This document shows positions 10,244 through 22,053 of a stretch of DNA of 64,000 bases, piece by piece. A program made the translations under genes and the position numbers. The notes under the pieces are model-generated. The model was given only the letters and a program-made list of their open reading frames with translations, did no database searches and was not told where the DNA came from. Every line of letters starts with the position of its first letter. Position 1 is the first letter of the stretch. This DNA is from Hyalella azteca (lineage: Eukaryota; Arthropoda; Malacostraca; Amphipoda; Hyalellidae): NCBI RefSeq assembly GCF_000764305.2, contig NW_025937524.1:310001-374000 (forward strand), given 5' to 3'.

Positions 10244-11552
10244 GAATTTTAATGCTACGGACCCCGGAGACTACAGATCGTACCATCGTGTTTTAGGGCC
10301 ATCACACGCCTGACTAACAACATGTTGCCAACAACCTACCAATGTCCGATTCGACAAATCCTGCCTTCTGATCAATAATCCTCAAATCCACTAATGAATT
10401 ATTCTGACTATGTCACGCCTCCTTGCTGAGGCCAATATATGCTTGAATAATAATTATCAATTAAATTCATGTTTGTGCCGCATCTTTAATTTAGGTTCCA
10501 ACATCTTCTGCGTAAATTTAGACACTCTGTTGATTATTCTTAAATTCACGAAGTTCTGAACTATAAATATATTGTTAACTTTTAAATTCTTAGTTGATAT
10601 TATATATCAGTAATTAACCAAAAGTAACATATTAACTTCAAGCCCTTCCCTGCCAATTAACAATATTAATACAAGATAAACGACTAACTGATTGAATATT
10701 TTACAGAATATTTGTTTTTTGAATCAGTTATTAATGTGAATTAAAATTCCGAGAGACATGAGGGAAGAGCGCCGTTCGTCATTTATTTTAACTCATTCTA
10801 GTGACTAAAATTAGGTCTTGCCAGTATCAAGTTGTGAGAAAAATTACGTATTTCTCATTTTATATGAGTATTCTACGTGATCAATATGAAATAAGGGATT
10901 TTACTTCTATTTTGGTGCAAAACCAGTTAAAATTACCTTATGTCATGCCGTTTTCTCATAAACTTGTTATCTACAAATTAAAAGTAAATCTACTCTCAGG
11001 GATAGTTTATCAGTTCTAGAATTGAATAATATGCAAGCAATTTGTAAAATAGAAGACATAAGGTTTGATGGAAATATCGATGAGCTCATTTCTTGGTCAT
11101 TGCTGCAACTCAATGCGTTCATGGAACCCCGACTATCTTATTCATGTTTATTTTGGAATTTAAATTTGAGAGTGGAAGAATTCTACGTGAAAAATAAAAC
11201 TTTTCATCAAACTCCCACTGAGTTGTGCTTCTGCAGCCGTCGACTCTCATCTCAGTTTGATCGCATTTCAAAATCCTCGGTGAAGTTTCTCAGTTGATAT
11301 CTATTAGCTTATACGATAGCTTTTAGCTTCCAAACACTCAAAAGTGGCCTATATTTCATAACCAATAACGCATAATATTAAATAAGTTATAGGAAAGCAT
11401 CTCATCAATCATAAAAACGCGTAACAGGGAAACAATATTCAGAAAAATTCACCACTGAATCTCCTCAATACGAAATTTTTTAAAGATATATGAAGTGTCG
11501 CTTCAGCCAGATGTGAGCGAATATTGATTTCACTAGTTCACAAATAGAGGTT
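10244..11552. other. AT-rich, no assigned feature
   Basis: Two plus-strand frames (10801-11019 and 11022-11297) are open. The second has a possible acceptor TTCTAG just upstream and a mixed composition, but no recognisable motif. Otherwise there is nothing beyond AT-rich sequence. Confidence 0.4.
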
Positions 11553-11789
11553 TTATATTTGTTGAACAGATTTTCGTGGGCAGTCAAGTTCCTTGCAGAT
11601 TTGTGTCAGGGTTTGCATGCGTTCAGTCAAAAACTTGATGGCCGTTTCATTGAAGTGATCCAAGAAACAGTGCCTTATTCCGGCCGTATAGCCCCAGAGA
11701 TCGGTGCTGCTTAAAGTCCTCGTTTCAACGACATGGCAATGATCACAGCTAATTAATAGATTTTTTCCACATAACTGTTTTATATTATC
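11553..11789 (-). CDS. Candidate terminal exon, unknown Cys-rich protein
   Basis: On the minus strand, a pyrimidine-rich acceptor (TGTTGTTGTTTAG, ending at 11790) leads into 78 open codons and a TAA stop. Starting phase 0, the translation includes CGKNLLISCDHCHVVETR, then STDLWGYTAGIRHCFLDHFN and a helix-like LTERMQTLTQICKELDCP. It has six cysteines and one potential N-glycosylation site (NET). No ATG-started frame covers it, so it would only be found as an exon. I do not recognise the family. The acceptor and composition argue for a gene, the absence of a partner exon argues against. Confidence 0.3.
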   Translation of the reverse strand, partial: DNIKQLCGKNLLISCDHCHVVETRTLSSTDLWGYTAGIRHCFLDHFNETAIKFLTERMQTLTQICKELDCPRKSVQQI

Positions 11790-11903
11790 CTAAACAACAA
11801 CACGCTGGATCAAACAGAAATGAACATAACTTAATTTAACGTTATTTTTGTTCAAATAATGTTACAATACAAGCAATTATATTTCTGCATGCCTATAGCA
11901 GTT

Positions 11904-12020
11904 AATTAAGCAAAGTGTCCCATTTCTCCAGTATTAAGCCAAGTGTCCAGTATTAAGCAAAGTGTCCAGTATTAAGCAAAGTGTCCAGTATTAAGCAAAG
12001 TGTCCCATTTCTCCAGTATT
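11904..12020. repeat. 19-bp tandem repeat, 5-6 copies
   Basis: Units of CAGTATTAAGCAAAGTGTC, flanked on both sides by the longer variant with CCCATTTCTCCAGTATT. The array therefore looks expanded from within a duplicated segment. Confidence 0.93.
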
Positions 12021-12227
12021 GAACCGACAGTTCACTTCAGTCTGCCGCAGTCTGACTCCTACAACAGTCAACGGTCGTTCTAACCAAATTTACTTTGACA
12101 AGTCTTTGTGCGGCCGCCCTGGACCGCATTCGTGTGCCTGGTTGCAACAGAGTGCGTAATTTCTTTTGTTGAACTAAATTGTCCTTAATTGGGCATCGGA
12201 GCCGAAAAATGAGACCTGCCATAGGAA
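12021..12227. other. Short spacer, unassigned
   Basis: The minus strand is open (12037-12222), but I cannot assign it. No repeats noted. Confidence 0.4.
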
Positions 12228-12495
12228 GAGACTTGTGAGAATTGAGAGGGAGTTGTGAGCAGCGAGAATTGAGAGGGAGTTGTGAGCAGCGAGAATTGAG
12301 AGGGAGTTGTGAGCAGCGAGGATTGAGAGGGAGTTGTGAGCAGCGAGGATTGAAAGGGAGTTGTGAGCAGCGGGGATTGAGAGGGAGTTGTGAGCAGCGA
12401 GGATTGAGAGGGAGTTGTGAGAAGCAAGAATTGGGAGGGAGTTGTGAGCAGCGAGGATTGAGAGGGAGTTGTGAGGAGCGAGGATTGAGAGGGAT
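12228..12495. repeat. 27-bp minisatellite, ~10 copies
   Basis: Units of 27 bp with GAGAGGGAGTTGTGAGCAGC, nearly identical and purine-rich on the plus strand. The in-frame unit gives open frames on both strands (a nine-residue RGSCEQRGL period on plus). These are artefacts of unit length. Confidence 0.97.
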
Positions 12496-12772
12496 TTTTT
12501 TTGAGAAGTTTATTTAGAGCAAATTAATTGGGTCATATTTATCTTATATAAATAGTTGTGAGACGTTTGACAATCTGCCATGTGTGCTGATGTTTAAATT
12601 CTGAAAAAAAAAAAGAAAATACTTATGAAAGAAGTACTGGAGCTTAGACAAGGGAATGGATGTGGCGCAGTTGTGATATTGGAAAAGTCGGGTTACTGAA
12701 TGTACTTAGTGAAATTTGTATTAGGTCTGTATTTTTTAATAAATTATTGTGTTGGTCGATTCCAAATTCTAG
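12496..12772. other. AT-rich DNA before candidate exon
   Basis: Nothing beyond an A-run near 12605. It ends in TTCCAAATTCTAG, a plausible splice acceptor for the next feature. Confidence 0.4.
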
Positions 12773-13183
12773 GTAAAGTGCACATACTTAAGGGTTTGAT
12801 GTCTCAACTTGTAGATTCTATCCGACTTCAGCATTACAACATCAAACAGGAAAAACGTGTGACTAAGATTGAATTCCTGCAGATGAGTACACTGTTAGAA
12901 AAATTTCCGTTAATGGTATTACCGGCGTTAACGGTATAACGCCGTTAACGGTATTACCGGCGTTTCAGTTGCCGGCCAGCACGTGAAAAGAAACACTGTA
13001 TCACCGTTTTTATTATAATTTAACACTAGAAATCCGTAAAACATCTGATAAAAACAGCGAAACAGTTTATTTTCACGGGGCGACAGGCCACTAGAACGCC
13101 AGTGAGACCGTTTTTTCACCGTTTTTTCTAACAGTGATAGCAAAGATGCCGATGTTTTTGCGTCATTGTTGCCTTCGTGTTAG
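12773..13183 (+). CDS. Candidate last exon interrupted by a fold-back element
   Basis: After the acceptor AG at 12771-12772, the plus strand is open to 12889, where the inverted-repeat element 12890-13136 begins. Right of the element the same reading phase resumes at 13137 and reaches a TAG at 13181-13183, with an AATAAA hexamer at 13281-13286. The left part reads LKGLMSQLVDSIRLQHYNIK, the right part KDADVFASLLPSC. With the element in place, the frame enters it and stops at 12937-12939, about 16 codons in. Frame agreement across the insertion has a one-in-three chance of being accidental, and I recognise no family, so this is a hypothesis. Confidence 0.25.
12890..13136. mobile_element. 247-bp fold-back MITE, CACTGTTAGAAAAA termini
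   Basis: The first and last 14 bases are perfect inverted repeats (CACTGTTAGAAAAA). Complementarity continues imperfectly through most of the element: GTGAAAAGAAACACTG in the left half pairs with CAGTTTATTTTCAC in the right half, and GGCGTTTCAGTTGCCGG with the complement of CCACTAGAACGCC. The left arm contains a small internal amplification of CGTTAACGGTAT (about 12912-12962). It has no transposase. Flanks are GAGTA and ATAGC, with no clear target duplication beyond a possible TA, so the superfamily is open. Confidence 0.85.
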
Positions 13184-14237
13184 TTCCTCTAAGTATTCAT
13201 AGCTTCGATAAGATGCGTAACACAAAATTCAGTACATTGCGAAGGTAATATTTATTTGTGGATGTTTAGCTTATTTGATCAATAAAAAATTTGATTTCAC
13301 ACTGTGTTTTACGTGAACCTGAAATAACTTTTTATGTATCTTAAATTAAAACTTTTTCAGATTCAGAAATTTTTCACTCAAATCTTCACGATTAGGATCG
13401 TGTCTAAACTTCGAAGAAACTAAATTGTTCCCCTTTTTTCAAAAATAGGAAAAATTCTAATCGTGCAGAAAATATATAGTAGTTCCGAGTCGTTAAATTA
13501 AAGCAAAGGTATACTCAAGAATGCTTTTTGCGAGTGCTTGTATTTTTCGGTCATTATATAACATTATTTTCTTGTATTTCCAGACTTCTGCTGCATAGGA
13601 GCGAAATAAATTATTTTTTCCGAAAAAAGCAAGATATAAATTCGAAAATAGCATAATTTTCATTACTTTCCAGAGTTCCAAATCTCCGACTTCAGAAATT
13701 TGAGGTCTTCAGAAATTAAAGGGTGTTTTATTCATTTTATTAATCTATGGTAAACCAATGAAAGATATAAATACTATAAATTTAAATTAGAGTGAAGAGA
13801 AAAAATGTCAAGGCCAGACCACAGCATCTGACGCTATAGACCGTCCCAGCTCGCGTCCACAGACCGCGACAACCATCATCACCAGAAGGCCTCGAAAGCA
13901 ATAAAGCTCGTCCAATATTTGCCCGTAATTAGCTGTGTTTGCCTCGCTCTCTCCTTACATCTGCTGCTGCTTGTTTGCGCCATTATATTTGCTGGCGTAA
14001 TTCTACGCTTTTTGCCCGAGACAACCAGTTGCTGCAATCAGGGACCCCGACGCCCGCCGCCCCGCTGGGGGACGCCAAAAATGGACTCTTTGCTGTGATG
14101 GAAGCCGCGTGAATATTGGCCGTCTTCGCAGGAACGTCGCCGGCAGCTGCGACTCATGCCGCTCAGTAATATTGCCGCCTGCACCTCCTCAGGCCCTTTT
14201 CCTTAATTTGCCCTCGAGTAGATTTACGGTGGACCTT
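13184..14237. other. No assigned gene
   Basis: AT-rich to 13800, then GC-rich to the array. A plus frame near 13850-14096 encodes a very hydrophobic stretch, but its pyrimidine-rich DNA would do so by chance. No repeats noted. Confidence 0.4.
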
Positions 14238-14990
14238 TCTAGCCTTCCCCTACAGCTGTGTGATACGGCATACACTCTTCTAGCCTTCCCCTACAGCTGT
14301 GGGATACGGCATACACTCTTCTACCCTTCCCCTACAGCTGGTAAGATACGGCATACACTCTTTTGGCCTCCCCCTACGGCAGTAGGATACGGCATATACA
14401 CTCTTATGGCCTCCCCCCACGGCAGTAGGATACGATATACACTCTTTTGGCTTCCTCCTACGGCAGTAGGATACGGCATATACACTCTTATGGTCTCCCC
14501 CTACGGCAGTAGGATACGATATACACTCTTTTGGCCTCCTCCTACGGCAGTAGGATACGGCATACACTCTTTTGGCCTCCTCCTACGGCAGTAAGATACG
14601 GCATACACTCTTCTGACCATCCCCTACAGCTGTGAGGATACGGCATACACTCTTTTGGCCTCCTTCTACGGCAGTATGATACGGCATACACTTTTTTGGC
14701 CTCCCCCTACGGCAGTAGGATACGGCATATACACTCTTTTGGCCTCCTCCTACGGCAGTAGGATACGGTATACACTCTTTTGGCCATCCCCTGCAGCTGT
14801 GAGGATACGGCATACACTCTTTTGGCCTCCCCCTACGGCAGTAGGATACGGCATACACTTTTTTGGCCTCCTCCTACGGCAGTAGGAGGAGGCATATATT
14901 CTTTTGGCCTCCTCCTACGGCAGTAGGATACGGCATACACTCTTCTTGCCATCCCCTACGCCTACGGCAATAGGATACGGCATACGCTTT
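14238..14990. repeat. 41-44-bp minisatellite, ~18 copies
   Basis: Units combine CTACGGCAGTAGGATACGGC with ATACACTCTTTTGGCCTCCT. Two unit types alternate: CTACAGCTGTG copies at the left edge and scattered inside, and CTACGGCAGTA copies elsewhere. A TA insertion (ATATACACT) creates the 44-bp form. Open frames on both strands are artefacts. Confidence 0.97.
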
Positions 14991-17540
14991 TCTAATATAT
15001 TGAACCGTCGGTCACCACCTCATCTGTTGAATCACCAAATTTCTCTTTATTTTGAATGATACCATCGTGACACTCGACAAAGTAAGTCGTTAGATACATT
15101 TAAGTTGATATAAGATAGGTATATCTATATTTTATTGTGTAGTCATGTAGTTACACTTAAAATAGCTTTACTTGATACTTTGTGCTTTAAGTCTGTCTTG
15201 TGCGAAACGTTTTCATTCGCAGATCTTTTTCCGCGGCAAAATACCTAACTTTGAATATTATGCTCTGATTTTCCCAATTAGTACGGCATAGCAAACTTTA
15301 TAGTGATTAGCAGCAAATTAAAACATTCACGAATTAAGTAAGAACGCCATGAACTTTGTGGTCTTAAGGGTCACATGATAGCTTAAATCGGAACCAAAAA
15401 AATCCTCATATTCGTCATAGTTTTAATAAAAGCGTTAGAGAGCTCCGATTTCTCAAGATTTTATTGACGTTTGTTTAGTGCTTCCTGAGATCCAGCGGAA
15501 AATCAGCTCCGATGGACGAGTTGCAGGTAGCATAAACTTTTCAACCGAAACGGAATCTGTAGGAGTTGTTTACGCCCGGTACCTCCCTAGTTATTTTAGG
15601 TCTCTCATTTTTGAACCCCAACGCCAAGGCAGCTATGATAGTGCACACCGGCTTTACAGAGGAAGTGTTAATTTATGTCAACCATAATTCCATTCCTGCA
15701 TTTTAATCCACTTAAACGCTGCGAAAAACTAATTTTATTTATAATCTCGTCCGAATTCCTCCACATCAGAATGACGAACACCGGACCACACTCAAAGATT
15801 TGAATGAGACCTTATCCAAACATTGATGCTTTTTCGCCTTCGTGAGGCTCACCTTGCTTGGTCCGGCAAATGGAGTATCAGTGCTACATGCAGAAAGTCT
15901 GTCACTATTTGGACCAAGTGACCAATTCATTTTACTGAGTGCAGGGACGCGTTTTTGGTGCTAGGGCCGTTGGCCAGCGACCGGAATTGGTCGGACGGCC
16001 GGGACGGCGCGTCAGGTCCTCAGCTGAGCTAATCTGTCAGCGCCGCCCGGCCATGTTCAACTTAAGCGCCTGTCAGTCCGCTGACACTTTATTGAGGGGC
16101 TGACAAGGAACTTAAATCTCAGTTTGGTAAGTTCCCGGCGGCTGATGGATTGGGCAACCAGAAATACATTTAGGGAATTTGCTGCTCGTGACTGCCCTCG
16201 TGTTAATGCTATCATAAACACGTTATCAGACTACTGAACATTCATGTACAGCAACACATAACTATGATATGCTGAAAATCCAATAAACATTATTTGTGCA
16301 ATAGCAGAAAATAAGCAGATTTTCTGTCTGCATTTAAAGCCTCAATGAATGCTCAGCGCAATAAAGTGCAGTGAGCATCCAACGTCCAGGTCCATAATGA
16401 ACATCATACACATTAAATTTTTCCCTTTTAACCTTTGTTAATGACGAAACATGTAGGAGGATACAATCAACACAGAAGTTTATAAGCTGAATAACCCGAC
16501 GTGCGCGTAATCCATGAAGCGAATTGTGCGTACAATGGAATGTTTGACTGCGAGGCCAGAGTGGCTGAGATCAATGGAGGTGCAGGGAAGATAGAAATCT
16601 TCTTCAATCAGTGCCACCCACCGACCATTAGGCTGTCGAAGCCGCTACATCCAGTCGCCATTAACCAGTTCTCTGGATCGATCTCCGAATAATGATCCAG
16701 CAGCAATTGGGGCTTCAAACGACGACTCGTAGTTACGCGCGTAAATAAATTACGTGTAATATAACGTAACAACGTCGTTACAATCATGAACATTGGCAGC
16801 GTCAACGAGCATTCGATCAATTAGATTTTGATATACGGCTTCGACAACAGTAACTCAAAGGTAAACAAATTAAACAACGGACCGTTCAAGAAATAAGATT
16901 TATGAACGGATCAATGTATTACATCATTATTTACTCAGGATACAGGCAGGATACAACTGAACTCAATGCTTGATACAAGAATTAGCCGGGCAGATTCTGT
17001 TAGTGGTTGAAAGAGTGACGACATTCGAGTAGAAATTCGCAGGCGGATTTAAAATGAAAACGAATCAATTAACCGTGCGTTAAAAACATGTATTAGGGAA
17101 ATTTTTTATTGGTTACTTTGCTAGCACTTCCAATTAAAATTGTTTGATAAATCGAAGTACCGGAATGTTGTAATTATTTCTTTCTGATCCTGATAACATC
17201 GAATTGAATTCTTTACTTGTTTTTTTTTTGTTACATCAACCACTTCATCCACATTGACGCCGTATAGAGAGACGTAGTAAATTTCTGGCATTTTCATTAA
17301 TATTGGTTTTACTCCATGCGACATCATCACTATATGGAAATGCGCTCGAGTTAAAATGCAGTTAGCTGCACTAACACAGCTATTGCAAGCTGCACAGGCC
17401 ATTCATAAATATTTAAATTGCATTAAGTGTGTAATTAAAACTACATCGAAGCACTTAAAGCGGGAGTAAAGGCATAATTGGCGTGCCGCGACCGTGAGGG
17501 TCGGGGGGTGTGGAGCGGTCGCGTACTGCTGTACAGTTGA
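14991..17540. other. 2.5 kb without assigned feature
   Basis: Mixed AT-rich DNA with a GC-rich patch at 15930-16100. Two plus frames are open and protein-like but unrecognised: 15478-15687 (preceded by a good acceptor TTTGTTTAG) and 16501-16692 (AATAAA at 16744-16749). Neither exceeds chance length. No inverted or tandem repeats noted. Confidence 0.4.
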
Positions 17541-17704
17541 TGTGACAGTGACTGCTTCAGTAGTGACTGAATATGTCATACTTCAGTGGTGACTGAACAT
17601 GTCATACTTCAGTGGTGACTGAATATGTCATACTTCAGTGGTGACTGAACATTTCATACTTCAGTGGTGACTGAACATGTCATACTTCAGTGGTGACTGA
17701 ACAC
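17541..17704. repeat. 26-bp tandem repeat, ~6 copies
   Basis: Units of 26 bp with CATACTTCAGTGGTGACTGA. Copies differ only in ATATGTC versus ACATGTC or ACATTTC, so the array is young. Confidence 0.96.
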
Positions 17705-18420
17705 GAGAGCCCACTCTAGAAGCTGCTTAAACAAAACTGTCTGTTTTAACAGCTTCTGCTTACGCATGGCCTTCTCAAATAGTGGTTATATAACGGAAAT
17801 ATGAAGAAAGGCCGCGATTGAACGAAACAGTGGTCACCGGAGGAGAATGTGTTTGTGCTAGAACATCAATCTTGTTAATTGAAGATCGATGTAAATAGCA
17901 ATGCCGACAGCGAATGCGCAGGGCAATAAATTGTTCACATTGTGTTCAGTTTTGTTAATTCCATTCTATCGCCTAAACTGTAAGACTGAATACGTCTCGT
18001 TGAACTGTAAACTGTACAGCGTACGCAGAAAGCACAGTGAGAGCTGCAAATTGCCTTACATACGGCAAAGCATATTGCACAGGAGACTGTGCATTACACT
18101 TATAATAACGTCTCAACTAAGCTTGGCCCCCTGTTCTAGGCATCGTATATGAAAAAAATTTCTAGTCAACCAAGCTGCATCTAGAAACATCAATTCATAT
18201 CAATTAAATCCCTAAAAAATCCACTGCTCCATTTAACTCTGAAATACTTCACCTAAATACACTACCTACTCTCTAAAATTTACGCATTCTAAATGCAGTG
18301 CTGGAAAAGTTCCCTCATCCCTAAATAATCGCAAGCGTGCGTGTGAAAATTACTTGCATTCCAGTCGTGCATTCCGTCCCAACTTTCCTGGAGTCCGACG
18401 AATGCAGCATGACTGACCAC
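17705..18420. other. No assigned feature
   Basis: A plus frame of 83 codons (17901-18152) starts with ATG but matches nothing I know. The remainder is featureless. Confidence 0.4.
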
Positions 18421-18547
18421 TGCACTGGATGATGCGTGCAGTGCAGTGGATGACGCCTGCAATGCGGTGGATGACGCGTGCAGTGCGGTGGATGACGCGT
18501 GCAGTGCGGTGGATGACGCGTGCAGTGCGGTGGATGACGCATGTAGT
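18421..18547. repeat. 21-bp minisatellite, ~6 copies
   Basis: Units of 21 bp with GCGGTGGATGACGCGTGCAG. The array grades from diverged copies at the left to identical copies in the middle. Open frames on both strands follow from the unit length. Confidence 0.96.
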
Positions 18548-20371
18548 TTTTTATTTCACGTTTGGATTAAATCACGTTTAAATTATAAAAATTCGTTTTA
18601 TAACAAATGCACTGGTGTCACTGAGTTTCTACTATCAACATGATTTGAAATTATTAGTATAAACATCATTTGTAACTTTGTATATTTGTACCATCATTTG
18701 TCTTAAAGCACCTACGTAGGCTCAGAAGCAATTTATTTGTTTGCAACTCACTACTTCTTTGCAATAATTTCACCTAAAAATATTCTTTAATTAGTAAGTT
18801 CGGGCTTCTCAGGAGACTGGGAAGGCAGGCGTCATAACAAGCGACATAGGCAAATCAAGTCTACGCAATTGACCATTGAAATTTAAATATCTCGACGCCA
18901 CAAATCCCTCATAGCAGCAAAGCGGATACGTTTTGTTTAGATACGAATTAAGGCAGAATTTTTTCATGAGAAGAACATATCCATGAGATCTTATGAGAGG
19001 GTCATTGCCACCTCACAGTAGTTGCAATGTACATTATTTTTCACCTGACCACTCACAAATTTACTCATAGGCCGATCAAAACTTAAATAACAATTCAATA
19101 CAATTAAATTATTTCATATGTTAGAGGAAGATTCTCTGTTGTTGAAAAGAATTGAATGGATCATTGGCATTAAGGATAGACATCCTTACGTGCAAAATAT
19201 TTACTCCAAAAAATATCGGATGTCAGAATATAGCCAAGTTAATCAAGAAAGCAAGTAAATATAACAAATAAGTGTCACAACTCGTCGGAAATCCAAAGAA
19301 GAAACATGGCGGTAAAAAATGACTCTTGTCTTGCGTTCGTCATGAAGCAGTTTTCTGGCTGTCGCTTCTGATAGAAATGCCAGAAGTTCCTGATTTGCAT
19401 TTTGCTCTGCATAAGAAGTCCCCTCGGATTTACATTAAACCGAAATAAGGCGGCGAGGATTAAATCAGGTTCGTGGGATTTTTCAGCTCCGAGCTCAAAG
19501 GGAACTCGAAAGAAAGAAGCTGGAACAAGAGCATGAGAATAGAACTCAGCAGAGGTAAGGGGAGCCAGAGCTAGAGTGCCTGCGGGGCTCTCTGGGGAAT
19601 TCAACAAGTGTCGGAATATTTCTGTGGACAACGACGGAGGGGCCGCGAAACCCGAGAGCCACACTCAAGGAAACGGCTCGTCTTTCCTTAAAATGCCGCA
19701 AAAACTTCCTTCTTCTTGCCCAACCAGCTGCCATAGACAGAAGTATGAACGACTCTATAATAAATTACATTTGTGACTCACACGTTCGAATTTCAGCGGC
19801 AATGCGAACAATTTAAAAGAGTTGAATTTACACCATTTCTGTATTAAGAACGTCGTTGTCGTTATAAAATTTTGAATGTTTCAAAAAATTGTTAAAACCT
19901 TAACGTTATGATTACAGAAATCTTTCAATTATGACCAAAGAGAATTTTGTTTAAAGAAGATCGTAAAAGATATTCTTGCGCCTTCCTGCCATTCTAAAAA
20001 TAAGAAGGAATAATACTCGAGTAAAGAAATGGTCTCTTTAAAAAATAAGGTATACTGTGCCTTTTTCAGTGCTTTAGTATTTTTGATGATTGCCGCCAAA
20101 AGATTCACAGCTAATTGAAGAAAAGTGTGATGGACGGGAAATTTTGTCGCTCTGGACATTGTCGAAAGCCTCATATGAAAAAGTTGGAACAGGATTTCCA
20201 TATTCATCATAACCTCTATTGATTCAAGCCTTGCTCACTCAACGCCTTATAGGCAACAACGAGGAACATTCAACTTTCTGAGCGCAAGGAAGCTTGAATG
20301 AATTCTTTGTGGGATTTTTTTTAGACGCCACACACACAAACACAAACTCTGTTTTGCAGTTATAATGCTAT
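18548..20371. other. 1.8 kb without assigned feature
   Basis: AT-rich with a GC-moderate part at 19270-19740. A minus frame (19275-19664, 129 codons, ending WISDEL) and another (19929-20210) are open and look protein-like, but I cannot name them. They may be chance. Confidence 0.4.
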
Positions 20372-20620
20372 GCACTAACGGCTGTGCTGTAACGGCCATA
20401 CCGTAACGGCTGTGCTTTTACGATTGTGCAGTAACGGTTGTGCAGTGACGGCTCTGCAGAAACCGCTGCACAGTAACGGCTGTGCAGTAACGGCTGTGCA
20501 GAAACGGCTGTACAGTAACGGCTGCACAGTAACGGTTGTACAGCAACGGCTGTACAGTAACGGCTGTACAGTAACGGCTGCACAGTAACGGCTGTACAGT
20601 TACGGCTGAACAGTAACCGC
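20372..20620. repeat. 14-bp tandem repeat, ~18 copies
   Basis: Units of CAGTAACGGCTGTA, with GTGCAGTAACGG and GCACAGTAACGG variants. The overlapping minus frame (20368-20823) reads through the array and is not a gene. Confidence 0.95.
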
Positions 20621-20852
20621 AAAAGCGCTACAGCACTGCACACACAGGCGACTGTGCGCAGTGTAAAGCCGCCTGAACTGTACAGTGTACAGTAATGACC
20701 TCCAGGCAATTCGCAAATGTTTCTGGCGCGGTCTGTCTCTCCCATTGTTGACTGAGCAACAAATTCAATGGAAATCGTCACGTTCCGGTCGTTTTGTGCA
20801 CGCAATCTACACAACATCAGCACCGACCATAGTAATTGATATTATCCTGATA

Positions 20853-21141
20853 TTGGCTGGAGCTCCTAGTGCACGCAATAATATTGGCTGGAGCTCCTAG
20901 TGTACGCAATAATATTGGCTGGAGTTCCTAGTGTACGCAATAATATTGGCTGGAGCTCCTAGTGTACGCAATAATATTGGCTGGAGCTCCTAGTGTACGC
21001 AATAATATTGGCTGGAGTTCCTAGTGTACGCAATAATATTGGCTGGAGTTCCTAGTGTACGCAATAATATTGGCTGGAGCTCCTAGTGTACGCAATAATA
21101 TTGGCTGGAGCCCCTAGTGTACGCAATAATATTGCGTACAC
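20853..21141. repeat. 31-bp minisatellite, ~9 copies, ending in a palindrome
   Basis: Units of 31 bp with TTGGCTGGAGCTCCTAGTG and ACGCAATAATA, 95% or more identical. Each unit holds the 8-bp palindrome GGAGCTCC. At the right edge the last unit runs into its own inverted sequence: 21117-21141 is a palindrome with 12-bp arms around one base. Confidence 0.96.
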
Positions 21142-22053
21142 ATTTTTTACCTAACCACCACTGTTTATAAACCGATCAGATTCTCTTTGGTCCATCATTT
21201 TTCCAAGATTTCCCTGTGGTTCTAAAGGAAGTTGCACTAGATGAACTAATATTAATAATGAAAGGTATATAAAAATCACGAATTCCGAGCTTAACGTGAA
21301 AATAGATTAAATTAGATTTTATATTGTAATATTTCAAGACTGAGAAGCTTAATATTCACCGTGGAATTTGCAGATTTAATTAACTGTATTATTTTAATTT
21401 ATTAATTTTAATTATAATATATTAGAAAATGTTTGTTCCTATGAGTAAGGAGTGTGATATAATCCAGACAACAGCTGGCAGGCCAGCATTTTTTCGAAAA
21501 CAGGGTTTCTGTCAAACTGAAATGAAATTAAACTCTGTAATGCAGATCTGACAGAGAACTTAATAAATTGTATTGAACTTAATATGGCGTTGTAACCTCA
21601 ATCGGACTGCGAAGAGATGTCAGTATACAATTGTGAGGAGTGACATATTACATAGGAACTAAATAATGTGTTCAACGTCTTCTAAACACGCCATGTGTTG
21701 CAAACATGGAGCTTAAAATTCGTTGTAAAGCGATAAAATAATTTTCATTCATATTCAATTATTGGAGGGACATTAATTACCGCTGAAAATATCCTGAACA
21801 ATTTTGGTGAAAAATTGATGCCTATTTCTTGGCACGACGAAGGCTTAACTTCCATGGTCACGTCTCAACGTGGATTTGCATTCCTTGCATTGTTTTAGTC
21901 TCATTTAGTGAAGTAATTAGTCGCCACAGACGTCAGTAATTACGCCTGTAATGAATGAGGGGCGAGTCTCATCCTGCGACCAGCCAATTTAGCGATTCGT
22001 TGATCCTATTACGACTGACGAACTCATTGCTGAAATTCGGAGTCACTGTACAT
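21142..22053. other. AT-rich, no feature
   Basis: Low-complexity AT-rich DNA. Nothing seen. Confidence 0.5.

Noticed and set aside
13850..14096. Very hydrophobic plus frame resembling a membrane segment
   Set aside because: The underlying DNA is pyrimidine-rich, which yields leucine/valine/cysteine runs by chance. No start codon or motif.
15479..16692. Two protein-like plus frames (15479-15687, 16501-16692)
   Set aside because: An acceptor or poly(A) word is present, but no family is recognised and about 60 codons is common by chance here.
19275..19664. 129-codon minus frame ending WISDEL
   Set aside because: The longest non-repeat frame near there, but a stop lies directly upstream, there is no motif, and overlapping frames on both strands are open too.
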